Positions 1 through 6,970 of a stretch of DNA of 8,320 nucleotides are shown here, piece by piece. The first letter of the stretch is position 1. Each line of letters starts with the position of its first letter. The translations under genes were made by a program, and so were the position numbers. The DNA comes from Deltaproteobacteria bacterium (GTDB taxonomy: Bacteria > Desulfobacterota > Desulfarculia > Adiutricales > Adiutricaceae): positions 1 through 8,320 of the forward strand of contig JAITJT010000103.1 of NCBI GenBank assembly GCA_031278795.1, written 5' to 3'. The notes beneath the pieces were generated by a model, which was given only the letters and a program-made list of their open reading frames with translations, did no database searches and was not told the DNA's origin.

Positions 1-304
1 TCGTAATACTCTGTATGGTTTATGGTAAATATTCGCCTTTGAGACAATCTCTGTCCTACACGGATATTTCCCGAAGTATCTTAAAAATTATTTCCCCCAA
101 TTTCTGATGCCAGGGGTAAAGGTGGCTGCCGCGGAAAATATTTGCCTCCGCTCATAAAAGGTTTAAGCTCCCCGCACGCCTTACGGAGCTTCATTAAAGC
201 TTACGCGAGGTTTCGTGGGATTTAGGTATGGAGGAAACGAACGGAGGATGGATGGATTGGGTATAAGAGGATTTAGCGAAATTGGCTTTTTAATCAAAAA
301 CAGC
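1..304. other. Non-coding region downstream of the kinase gene, no gene seen
   Basis: No convincing ORF, RNA gene or repeat array is visible. A perfect seven-base inverted repeat, AAGCTCC (165-171) with GGAGCTT (185-191), lies about 115-140 bases past the kinase stop. It is not followed directly by a T-run on either strand, so I do not call it a terminator. The region may separate the kinase from a gene left of the window. Confidence 0.6.
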
Positions 305-3300
305 TTATTCCGCTTGATCCTTGAGGAAGCTATTCATCTCCGAGATAAGCGCCTCGGTAGTATCTATCAGGTTTTGGTTTCCTTCTAAAACTTTTGGCAT
401 ATCCTTGGCCTTGGCCGCCTGTTCCATCTCGGCCGCCAGTTGTCCCACCTTGTCGGCGCCTACGTTCAAGCTAGCGCCCTTGAGGCTGTGGGCGGCCACG
501 GCGTAGTCGGGAAGCGTCTCCTCACTAAGGCCCCGCAGTTTTTCGAGCATGGCCGGAGTTGAGTCCACGTAGAGCTCCAGGACCTCCCTTAAGAGCTCCG
601 GGTCTCCCCCCAGCTGCGTCAGGGATTTATTAGGGTCGAATCCTCCCGATACTTTGGTGTTAGCTGTGGCGGATGGCTGGGCTTCCTCTCCCTTGTTGGC
701 CTCAGAGGCTGTGGGGCTAGGGGCCTCCGCCTTGGGCGTGGCGCCAATGGATGGATCGCTTTTATCAAGGGAGTCCTTTCCCAGATAGTCCTCTATCTGG
801 GAAAGCAAATGATGCATGACGGCTGTGAAGTTCTGGTGGTACTTTTCCAGCTGGGTAGCGTCATGGTTCTTGGCGGCATCTTCTAGGAGGGAGGCTAGCT
901 TGGAGGCTTCGCCCGCGCCAATGTTGAGGCTACTGGCGTTGAGGCTGTGGGCCAGCTTGGCGTAGTCTAGGAAAGAGGGGTCAGATATCTTTCCAGCTTT
1001 CAAGGAGGCGATATCCTCCATTTTTCCCAGTATCTCTTGGCTGGATTTGAGGTAGAGCCCCAATACCTCACGCTGGAGCTCTTTGTCGTTGGCGAGTTTC
1101 GCCAAGGAGTAGCCCGGGTCAAAGGACTCCAAGCTATCCTCCTCGCTTAGAACGCCCTTTGGCGCGACCATGTTGATGACGGAGGGTTCCGTGGTAGCTT
1201 TAGGCTCTGTGGACTCTTCCGGGGCATTAACCACTTCCAGGCGCTTGGATTCGGGAATCCACTTGTGGAGGGCGCTCTCCAGCTTGTTTAGCTCTATGGG
1301 CTTGGAGATGAAGTCGTTCATGCCGTGCTCGATGAACATCTCCTTTACCCCGGAGATGGCGTTGGCGGTGAGCGCTATGATGGGTACGGTCTTTCCCCTG
1401 GGAAGGGCGCGAATGCGTTCCGTGGCCTCTATTCCGTCCATGACGGGCATCATGTGGTCCATGAAGACTATGTCATAGTTGATGTTCTCCACCTTGGAGA
1501 TGGCGTCCATGCCGGACTCGCAGGTGTCCACCTGCACCTTGAAGGGCGTCATGAGGCCCTTGGCCACCTTGAGGTTGATGGGGAGGTCGTCCACCACCAA
1601 GACCCTGGCGTCCGGGGCGGTGAAGCTCACCTTGTCGGAAGCATCCTGGAAGGGGCCGCTCTCCTCCACGTCGTTTAGGATATTGGCCAGGGGTACGCAG
1701 AAGATGGGCCCAGGGGTGACCATGGCCCCGTTTCTCTCCTTGGTGCCGCGCTCGCCTTGTTTGGCGATGAATATGGTCTTGATGTCGGGTTTACCGCTTA
1801 GGCGAATGCTATCTAGGACCTTCTCGGAGTAGATGGCGGAGGATATTACGTAGAAGAAGCGATTGGCCTTCAGCTGCTGGGTGATGAGCTCCATGTCCTC
1901 CACCAGGATATAGGAGGCCTCCAGCCTGTCCAGGGTCCAGCGCAGGGATTTGGCCTGGAGGGGTCTGGGCTCCACCACCAGGAGCCTGGAGAGGTTGGGG
2001 TCCCGGATGCTGGCCAGGGGCACGTATTTGCCGAAGACGGTCTGCTTGAGCTTCAAGGAGAAGTTGCTGCCCTCGCCGTAGACCGAGCTGGCCTCTATGT
2101 CCCCTCCCATGAGCATGGCCAGGTTCTTGGAGATGGCGAGTCCCAGTCCGGTTCCCTCTATCCCTTTGTTCTCGGCCTGGCTGAACTGGTTGAAGACCCC
2201 AAAGAGCCTCTCCATGTCCTCGGGTTTTATGCCCTTGCCGCTGTCCATGATGGAGAAATCTAGGTTAATGGAAACCTTCCTGGCGTCTAGGGCCCCTTCG
2301 GCCCTAAATATCACGTAGCCGGACTCCGTGTACTTGGCGGCGTTACTGAGGAGGTTGAAGAGGATCTGCCTCAGTCTCACCTCGTCTCCGTGGAGGAGGG
2401 CGGGTAGGTTGCTGTCCACCTCCACCAGGAAGTCTATGGGTTTTTCCGCGAGCCTGGTGCTCGCTATACTTATGACGTCGTGGATGAGGGAGCTCAGGTG
2501 ATAGGTGCTCTCCACTATCTCCATGCGTCCGGACTCTATCTTGGAGAAGTCTAGGATGTCATTGATGATGGCGATGAGGGAGTTTCCGGCGTGCTTGATA
2601 TTACCTATCATGTCCTTGGCATCTGAGCCCATGTTCTCGCGCATGGCGAGCTCCGCCATGCCGATGATGGCGTTCATGGGGGTTCTAATCTCATGGCTCA
2701 TGCGCGCCAGGAAATCCCCCTTGGCCTTGGAGGCGGCGTTGGCCGCCTCCTTTTGCTCCTCGAGCTCGCTGGTGCGCTCTTTAACCTGGGCCTCCAAGAT
2801 AACCCGGTGGCGGCTGTGGCGCACTATGAGCATGGCCGATAGGGCCAGAAGCAAGATGAGGAGGGCCACGGTGCCGATTAGCCAGGGCATGCGCTCCCTC
2901 GCTAGTTTGCCGCGGTAGTCAAAGGTCCTCTGCATCCAGCGCCTGCCAATATTTTTAGTGTCTATGAGGGGAAGGGCCTTACTCACGATGGAGCGCAGGA
3001 TTGTCTCGTTTTTGTTGAATCCGAAATAGGACCCGAAGGTGGAGTCGAAGAAGTAGTTTACCTTGTAGCCGGGCTGCTCCAGATAGTTGGTCATGGAGAG
3101 GTTAAGATTGGAGGTTCCCATCATAAGCTCTATCTCGCCCCGCTCCAGGGCCTGGAAGGCCAGATCCGTGGTCGCGTAACTTACGTTGTGCTTGTGATCC
3201 GGAAACCAGCTGCGAAAGACCTCCGAGTAGGCAGTGTCATCTATGAGGCCAACGGTGCTGTAGAGTATCTCGTTTAGCTCCTTGTTGGGGGTCTCGGATT

Positions 3301-4504
3301 TGGAGAGTAGCGCGTAGCTATCCGTGCTAAAGGGCGTGTCCGCCCAGATGTAATAGAGCTCCCTCTCCTTGGTGCCTATGAGCTCGGATATCATGGAGGC
3401 CTTGCCGCTCTGGAGCATCTGCAAGAGTTCCGGCCACTCCACGGACTTGGGGTTGGCGGGCTCAAAGCTTAGTCCGGAGAGCTCCTCAATCTGCTTGATG
3501 ACATCCTGGGAGACGCCCTGGAACTCCATGTCCACCGGGTTCCAGAAGCTGATGGGATAGTTGTCCGACTCGGCAGCGTACATTACCGGATCGTCTGTGG
3601 CTATCCGGTTGTTGAGGAAGCGTAGCTCCTCTGGGCTAAGGTTTAGCTTAAACTTGTTGCGGCGGTAGTCCCGCTCGCCTTGGTTGTATAGATAAACTAA
3701 ATAACTCGTGGCCCCGGCGTTGAGGGCCTTTTGCACCACCCTTATAATCACCTCGTTATCCGGGTTGTGGGTGGTTAGAGAGACCCCGGTGTAGACCATG
3801 GGGAGGAGCTCCTCGGCCTTGATGTCTAAGTACTTGTCAAAGGCCGCCTCGGCAATGCCCTCGTCAAAGAAGGCGTCCGCCTCCCCGCTGAGTAGCTTGG
3901 CGTGGGCCTCGTCATAGCCGTCCACCGTACCCTGCTCATAGCTGAAGCGGAAGTTGGGGAGCACCACCTCCGGGGTGATGGTGTCGGATAGGAAGATAAC
4001 CCTGATGGGTCTCGAGAGCGCCAGAATGGAAAGATCCTCCGCGTCCATGAGCCTAAACATCCTGATGGTGCGCTCGGCTATGGTGTCGGTCATGAAGTAG
4101 TGCTCCAGCCTCTCCGGGGTCATGGTCAGATCCCCATTGAAGTCCGCCTCGTGGCTATCCAGCTCGCTTATCACCTGGTTCCAGTCCAAGATCTCCATCT
4201 CAAAGGGAATCCCGAAGAGCTCCGTGAGCCACTTGGCGAAGAGGGCCTGGAAGCCGTAGATCTTTCCGTCTTGTCCCACGAAGAGCTCGGTCTCCATGGG
4301 CCCCACGTTCTTAAAGGAGGTCCTGGTGTTCCTCAAGGCCTCCACGTCCCTGATGTCCTCCTGGGTCACCCCGGGGATGTCCCTAAAGTCGGTGAAGGGC
4401 GGATCCATCCTCCCCCTAGAGGAGTTGATATTGTCCGCACCCCTCGCCCATGGCGTTGAGATGAGGAAGATGGATAGTATGAGTGCCTGGAGGAGTCTTT
4501 TCAT
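305..4504 (-). CDS. EvgS/BvgS-like hybrid sensor histidine kinase with two periplasmic solute-binding domains, pseudo-receiver, receiver and two Hpt domains
   Basis: A 1399-residue inner-membrane sensor kinase carrying a complete His-Asp-His phosphorelay. Residues 1-23 are a signal peptide (KR, then a hydrophobic stretch ending near ARGA). Residues about 61-285 and 303-525 resemble two family-3 solute-binding (Venus-flytrap) domains. A membrane helix at about 541-561 is followed by a short coiled coil (about 568-592). The HisKA H-box SHEIRTP gives phosphoacceptor His604. The ATPase domain has an N-box ending at Asn721, DSGKG at 754-758, an F-box near 768-774 and GTGLGL at 784-789. Residues about 837-950 look like a receiver lacking its acidic pocket and phosphoacceptor Asp. 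A second receiver (about 967-1080) is intact: Asp972/Asp973, Asp1016, Thr1046, Lys1068. Two Hpt domains follow, with His1186 and His1339. The ATG is favoured by the signal peptide, but no good Shine-Dalgarno precedes it. No PAS domain is evident, unlike BvgS. No response-regulator gene lies nearby. The ligand is unknown; amino acids are only a family-based guess. Confidence 0.95.
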   Translation of the reverse strand: MKRLLQALILSIFLISTPWARGADNINSSRGRMDPPFTDFRDIPGVTQEDIRDVEALRNTRTSFKNVGPMETELFVGQDGKIYGFQALFAKWLTELFGIPFEMEILDWNQVISELDSHEADFNGDLTMTPERLEHYFMTDTIAERTIRMFRLMDAEDLSILALSRPIRVIFLSDTITPEVVLPNFRFSYEQGTVDGYDEAHAKLLSGEADAFFDEGIAEAAFDKYLDIKAEELLPMVYTGVSLTTHNPDNEVIIRVVQKALNAGATSYLVYLYNQGERDYRRNKFKLNLSPEELRFLNNRIATDDPVMYAAESDNYPISFWNPVDMEFQGVSQDVIKQIEELSGLSFEPANPKSVEWPELLQMLQSGKASMISELIGTKERELYYIWADTPFSTDSYALLSKSETPNKELNEILYSTVGLIDDTAYSEVFRSWFPDHKHNVSYATTDLAFQALERGEIELMMGTSNLNLSMTNYLEQPGYKVNYFFDSTFGSYFGFNKNETILRSIVSKALPLIDTKNIGRRWMQRTFDYRGKLARERMPWLIGTVALLILLLALSAMLIVRHSRHRVILEAQVKERTSELEEQKEAANAASKAKGDFLARMSHEIRTPMNAIIGMAELAMRENMGSDAKDMIGNIKHAGNSLIAIINDILDFSKIESGRMEIVESTYHLSSLIHDVISIASTRLAEKPIDFLVEVDSNLPALLHGDEVRLRQILFNLLSNAAKYTESGYVIFRAEGALDARKVSINLDFSIMDSGKGIKPEDMERLFGVFNQFSQAENKGIEGTGLGLAISKNLAMLMGGDIEASSVYGEGSNFSLKLKQTVFGKYVPLASIRDPNLSRLLVVEPRPLQAKSLRWTLDRLEASYILVEDMELITQQLKANRFFYVISSAIYSEKVLDSIRLSGKPDIKTIFIAKQGERGTKERNGAMVTPGPIFCVPLANILNDVEESGPFQDASDKVSFTAPDARVLVVDDLPINLKVAKGLMTPFKVQVDTCESGMDAISKVENINYDIVFMDHMMPVMDGIEATERIRALPRGKTVPIIALTANAISGVKEMFIEHGMNDFISKPIELNKLESALHKWIPESKRLEVVNAPEESTEPKATTEPSVINMVAPKGVLSEEDSLESFDPGYSLAKLANDKELQREVLGLYLKSSQEILGKMEDIASLKAGKISDPSFLDYAKLAHSLNASSLNIGAGEASKLASLLEDAAKNHDATQLEKYHQNFTAVMHHLLSQIEDYLGKDSLDKSDPSIGATPKAEAPSPTASEANKGEEAQPSATANTKVSGGFDPNKSLTQLGGDPELLREVLELYVDSTPAMLEKLRGLSEETLPDYAVAAHSLKGASLNVGADKVGQLAAEMEQAAKAKDMPKVLEGNQNLIDTTEALISEMNSFLKDQAE

Positions 4505-4587
4505 AGGATCTTAAGTCTTGGTTTAAGTCCTCATGGACCACGATTTAGAGTCCAAAGGGTGCTTGTTGGTGGAGTCCCTGGGGAGGG

Positions 4588-4651
4588 GGGCGCCTGAAGT
4601 GCGCCCTGGAGGAGGGATGAGGTGAAAGGCTGTGAAGGCCCTTTTGGGGCC
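4588..4651 (-). promoter_or_regulatory. Two perfect GC hairpins in the kinase leader
   Basis: GGGCGC (4588-4593) pairs with GCGCCC (4601-4606) across a seven-base loop, and GGCCC (4637-4641) pairs with GGGCC (4647-4651) across five bases. Both lie in the predicted 5' leader of the kinase mRNA, or downstream of the fumarase gene if transcription reads through. Neither is followed by a T-run on the minus strand, so classic intrinsic termination is unlikely. I recognise no riboswitch family. Confidence 0.35.
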
Positions 4652-4664
4652 GCATTAGACTTAA

Positions 4665-4694
4665 ATTTTACATGATAATGGCTACTTTCTTCAA
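4665..4694 (-). promoter_or_regulatory. Predicted sigma-70 promoter for the sensor kinase gene
   Basis: On the minus strand TTGAAG (4689-4694, four of six -35 bases) and TAAAAT (4665-4670, five of six -10 bases) are separated by 18 bases. The expected start is near 4658, giving a leader of about 150 bases. It is a consensus match only, but it lies between the repeat array and the kinase, where a promoter is needed. Confidence 0.4.
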
Positions 4695-4756
4695 TATTGG
4701 TTAGGCTTCACGCTTTAGCCCATGGAAATAGAGCCTTCTGTAAAGCTTTGAGCCAT

Positions 4757-4850
4757 AAAAGGCCTAAATCAAAGGCCTAAATCAAAGGCCTAAATCAGAA
4801 GGCCTAAATCAGAAGGCCTAAATCAAAGGCCTAAATCAGAAGGCCAAACC
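4757..4850. repeat. 13/14-bp tandem repeat array with palindromic AGGCCT core
   Basis: Six full units and one degraded unit follow the fumarase gene: AAAGGCCTAAATC at 4758, 4771, 4784 and 4825 (13 bases), AGAAGGCCTAAATC at 4797 and 4811 (14 bases), then AGAAGGCCAAACC at 4838-4850. The array ends four bases from the fumarase stop codon. AGGCCT is self-complementary, so any unit can pair with any other in RNA or single-stranded DNA. On the minus strand the last unit reads into TTTT, so it might also serve as a fumarase terminator. No spacers are present, so it is not CRISPR. Confidence 0.95.
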
Positions 4851-4854
4851 CCTC

Positions 4855-5706
4855 TCACAAGACGACCCTCCCCACCCTAAAGGAGTGGCAGGAGATTGAG
4901 ATGGCCACGGGTAGCGAGGCGATGTGGGTGGGAACTATCTTTACGCTTAGGTTTAAGGCCGTGGTCCTTCCGCCCATGGCCATGGGGCCAATGCCCAAAG
5001 AGTTCACGGCCTCCAGGTACTCCTGGGAGAGCTCCCCTTCCCGAGGCAGAGGCTTCTTCCCGCTCCAGAGGGACTCCAGGGCTCTAGAGGCGTAGAGGGG
5101 CGCGCTCTCAAAGTTTGCCCCTATGCAGATGCCTATGTAGTAGGGCGGGCAGGCGTCCGGGCCGGCGGCCGCAATCTTTTCCAAAATAGCCCTCTTCACA
5201 TCCTCTGGGCTGGTGGTGGGCTTCAAATTAAAGAGCACGCTCTTGTTGTCGCAGCCGCCTCCTTTGGCCATAGTGGAGACTATGACCTTGTCGCCACTCT
5301 CCACCCTAAACTCTATGGAGAGGGGAATCTTTAATCCAAGGTTCTTCCTGGTTAAGGGATCCGCGGCCGAGCGCCTCAGAAAGGCTTCTTCATAGACACT
5401 CCCCACCGCTTTTTCCAAAAAGCCCAAATTATCAAGTCCCGAGATGTGACAATCCTCCCCTTGGGTGATCACTATCTTGGGGAGCCCGGAATCCTGGCAC
5501 AAAGGTATTCTCTCCTTAGAGGCAACGTAGGCGTTCTCCAGGAGCTCTGTGAGCAGCTTTTTAGAAAGAGGGGAGCTCTCCTCATCCACGGCCCGCGAAA
5601 TATCCTTTTTAACGAAATCCGGAAGCTCAAAAGCCGTCTTCTGTATGAGCCCTTTGACGGCATCGACAACTGTGGCGATTCCTATTCTGCGTAAATGATG
5701 TTCCAT
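4855..5706 (-). CDS. Class I fumarate hydratase alpha (N-terminal) subunit, fumarase/tartrate dehydratase family
   Basis: A 283-residue protein matching the N-terminal catalytic chain of iron-sulfur hydro-lyases, which interconvert fumarate and malate in the cytoplasm (tartrate to oxaloacetate in TtdA). Three cysteines sit where this family holds its [4Fe-4S] cluster: Cys70 in PLCQDSG, Cys186 in DACPPYY and Cys273 in SISCHS. Other family signatures are EEAFLRRSAADPL (about 106-118), KGGGCDNKS (about 148-156), GIGPMAMGGRTTALN (about 238-252) and PTHIASLPVA (about 259-268). The length fits a two-subunit alpha chain. The position after GGG, commonly Ser or Ala, is Cys here. The expected beta chain does not follow: the next sequence is a tandem repeat and then a kinase gene. 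The start at ATG 5706 gives the usual N-terminus, though no strong Shine-Dalgarno is visible. Family certain; fumarase is preferred over tartrate dehydratase because it is commoner, which is inference. Confidence 0.92.
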   Translation of the reverse strand: MEHHLRRIGIATVVDAVKGLIQKTAFELPDFVKKDISRAVDEESSPLSKKLLTELLENAYVASKERIPLCQDSGLPKIVITQGEDCHISGLDNLGFLEKAVGSVYEEAFLRRSAADPLTRKNLGLKIPLSIEFRVESGDKVIVSTMAKGGGCDNKSVLFNLKPTTSPEDVKRAILEKIAAAGPDACPPYYIGICIGANFESAPLYASRALESLWSGKKPLPREGELSQEYLEAVNSLGIGPMAMGGRTTALNLSVKIVPTHIASLPVAISISCHSFRVGRVVL

Positions 5707-5983
5707 TTTGGAGGGGCCTAAGTCTTGATCCTGAAAATTTTTTTTGAGATGAAGTTGCGGGAGCTCACGGCTTTATACGTGTGTGAACTTTGTTTCCTGG
5801 TACCTAAATTATTAGAAAATTAAGGCCTTCATAGAATTATCGGAAAATCATAAGAGAATCTTTAGAAAGGGAATCTTCCTAAGCAAATTGAATAAGTAAT
5901 TTTGCTAAGCATGCTAGCTAAGCGTTTGAAGAAGCTTAATAGCTAAACATTAGTGAGCTCTTAGCTAAATTTTTTGATATTGG
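5707..5983. other. AT-rich spacer between the SPOR and fumarase genes (277 bp)
   Basis: No gene is seen. TATAAA (5772-5777, minus strand) could be a -10 for the fumarase gene, but nothing near 17 bases upstream resembles a -35 element, so I call no promoter. The SPOR-proximal half is dense in TAGCTAA motifs that can fold, and may include that operon's terminator, though none ends in a clear T-run. Confidence 0.6.
5915..5968. repeat. Three dispersed TAGCTAA motifs in the SPOR-fumarase spacer
   Basis: TAGCTAA occurs at 5915-5921, 5940-5946 and 5962-5968, with related GCTAAGC beside the first. On the minus strand TAGCTATTAAGC can pair with GCTTAGCTA across a ten-base loop with a three-base bulge. 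The core TAGCTA recurs in the 17-bp array at the right edge of the window, so this may be a decayed relative of it; that link is weak. Confidence 0.4.
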
Positions 5984-6958
5984 TCAAAGCACCATTATGT
6001 AAGGCTGGGCCGCTAGGTTTCGCTGCCTTAGGTCCCGGCAGTAGGACTCGGCGGCGTAGAGGTCGTCGAATACCCCGCTCCTTACCCTAAAGAAGGTCTT
6101 GTTGTTGACGTTCACCGGGGTTATCTCGGCCGGAAGCCCCACGTCTTGGAACTTGGTGAGCAGCTGCAGGGCGTTCCCCTCTTTACTAAAGCTCCCCACA
6201 ATCACGGTGTAGCGCCTCTCGGAGAGGGGCTTGGCCAGGGGTATGGGGGCGGGCGGGGCCCTGGGCTCAGGGGCCGTGAGCCTCAGCTCCTCTTTGGGGG
6301 GAGGCTGGGTGCCTGGCTCTATCTTGGCCTTTTTGGGGGGCGCCGGAACAGAAGGGTCCAAGGATCGCCCTATGGGCTCCATGCGGCTTATCTTGGGCGC
6401 GAAGTTCTTGGCGCCCTGGGTCATGGGGGAGCCAATGATCACCAGCTCCTCGGGTATGGGCGCGAAACCCAGCCCGGCCTCGGCCACCACCTGGACCTGG
6501 GGCTCGTCGTAGTCCTCCCCCTTCTGGGCCCTATCCTTTTCCGCCTCCAAGGCGGCTAGGGCCTCGGCCTCCTTTTGGGCCAAGAGCTCCATTTCCTCTT
6601 CCGTGGGAATATGCGGGTTACTCTCAAACTTTGTACTTATGCGGCTACTTAAGGGGCTTGGGGGTTCATTTTCCACCACCTCAGCGCTAGCTGAGGCGGT
6701 GGCGTCTGACCCTTTATCGCTTTTAAGGGAAAAGGCCGCCAGCACCACCCAGGCCACCAAGAGCACGAGTACCATCCACAAGAGTAAAGGCTTGAGGCTT
6801 TTTTTAGGTTTCAGGATAGGTGGCTCTTGGTCCAGGCTCCTGGGGAAGCGGTACTTGTGGCCCTTCTTGGGGGCGGATTTCTCCTTTCCCTTCACCATGA
6901 GGAAGGCGATAAGCCCAGCCAGAATGGCCGCCAGGCCTATGACCAGGGCTATTTTCAA
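5984..6958 (-). CDS. SPOR-domain envelope protein, two N-terminal membrane helices
   Basis: A 324-residue membrane-anchored protein ending in a SPOR domain (about 250-324: YTVIVGSFSKEGNA, then FFRVRSGVFDDLYAAESYC). SPOR domains bind glycan strands stripped of stem peptides, typically at division septa, so a role in division or wall remodelling is likely but inferred. Hydrophobic helices lie at 3-22 and about 57-77, with a Lys/Arg-rich loop between them, predicting a cytoplasmic loop and a periplasmic C-terminal part. An acidic, Ala/Glu-rich helical stretch (about 119-148) and a Pro-rich linker (about 203-245) precede SPOR. The start is TTG, overlapping the pssA stop as TTGA, with GAGG eight bases upstream, indicating translational coupling. 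An alternative ATG at codon 21 (6898) would give the usual FtsN-like single-helix topology but has no Shine-Dalgarno. No enzymatic domain is seen. It is not clearly FtsN, DedD or DamX. Confidence 0.88.
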   Translation of the reverse strand: MKIALVIGLAAILAGLIAFLMVKGKEKSAPKKGHKYRFPRSLDQEPPILKPKKSLKPLLLWMVLVLLVAWVVLAAFSLKSDKGSDATASASAEVVENEPPSPLSSRISTKFESNPHIPTEEEMELLAQKEAEALAALEAEKDRAQKGEDYDEPQVQVVAEAGLGFAPIPEELVIIGSPMTQGAKNFAPKISRMEPIGRSLDPSVPAPPKKAKIEPGTQPPPKEELRLTAPEPRAPPAPIPLAKPLSERRYTVIVGSFSKEGNALQLLTKFQDVGLPAEITPVNVNNKTFFRVRSGVFDDLYAAESYCRDLRQRNLAAQPYIMVL

Positions 6959-6970
6959 GGGGAGGGCCTC
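6955..6970 (-). promoter_or_regulatory. pssA/SPOR junction: TTGA stop-start overlap with GAGG ribosome binding site
   Basis: The pssA stop TGA (6955-6957) overlaps the TTG start (6956-6958) of the SPOR gene. GAGG (6967-6970) lies eight bases upstream of that TTG, within the pssA coding end. The hydrophobic helix encoded between TTG and the next ATG supports real use of the rare start codon. Confidence 0.7.

Larger units (their letters stand above)
4505..4854. other. Fumarase-kinase intergenic region (350 bp)
   Basis: No gene is visible. From high to low coordinates it holds the 13/14-bp repeat array, an AT-rich stretch with a promoter candidate, a GC-rich stretch with two hairpins, and an AT-rich run to the kinase ATG. 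Neither strand has a Shine-Dalgarno-led ORF of note. This is where a fumarase beta-subunit gene would normally begin. Confidence 0.8.

Noticed and set aside
165..191. Seven-base inverted repeat as a terminator for the kinase gene.
   Set aside because: It lies over 100 bases past the stop codon, has a 13-base loop and is not followed directly by a T-run on the minus strand.
2505..2918. A 137-codon plus-strand open frame opposite the kinase gene, and similar plus-strand frames opposite the kinase, fumarase, SPOR and pssA genes.
   Set aside because: They are antisense shadows of well-supported minus-strand genes, have composition-driven sequences and match no family I recognise.
4757..4850. Possible CRISPR array, also considered for 8198-8320.
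   Set aside because: Units of 13-17 bp are directly adjacent with no unique spacers, and no cas genes are present.
5472..5669. A 65-codon minus-strand frame inside the fumarase gene.
   Set aside because: It is an alternative frame of the N-terminal coding region, whose real frame carries the fumarase motif CQDSG.
5772..5777. TATAAA as the fumarase promoter -10 element.
   Set aside because: No -35-like sequence lies at suitable spacing, and an isolated AT hexamer in an AT-rich spacer is weak evidence.
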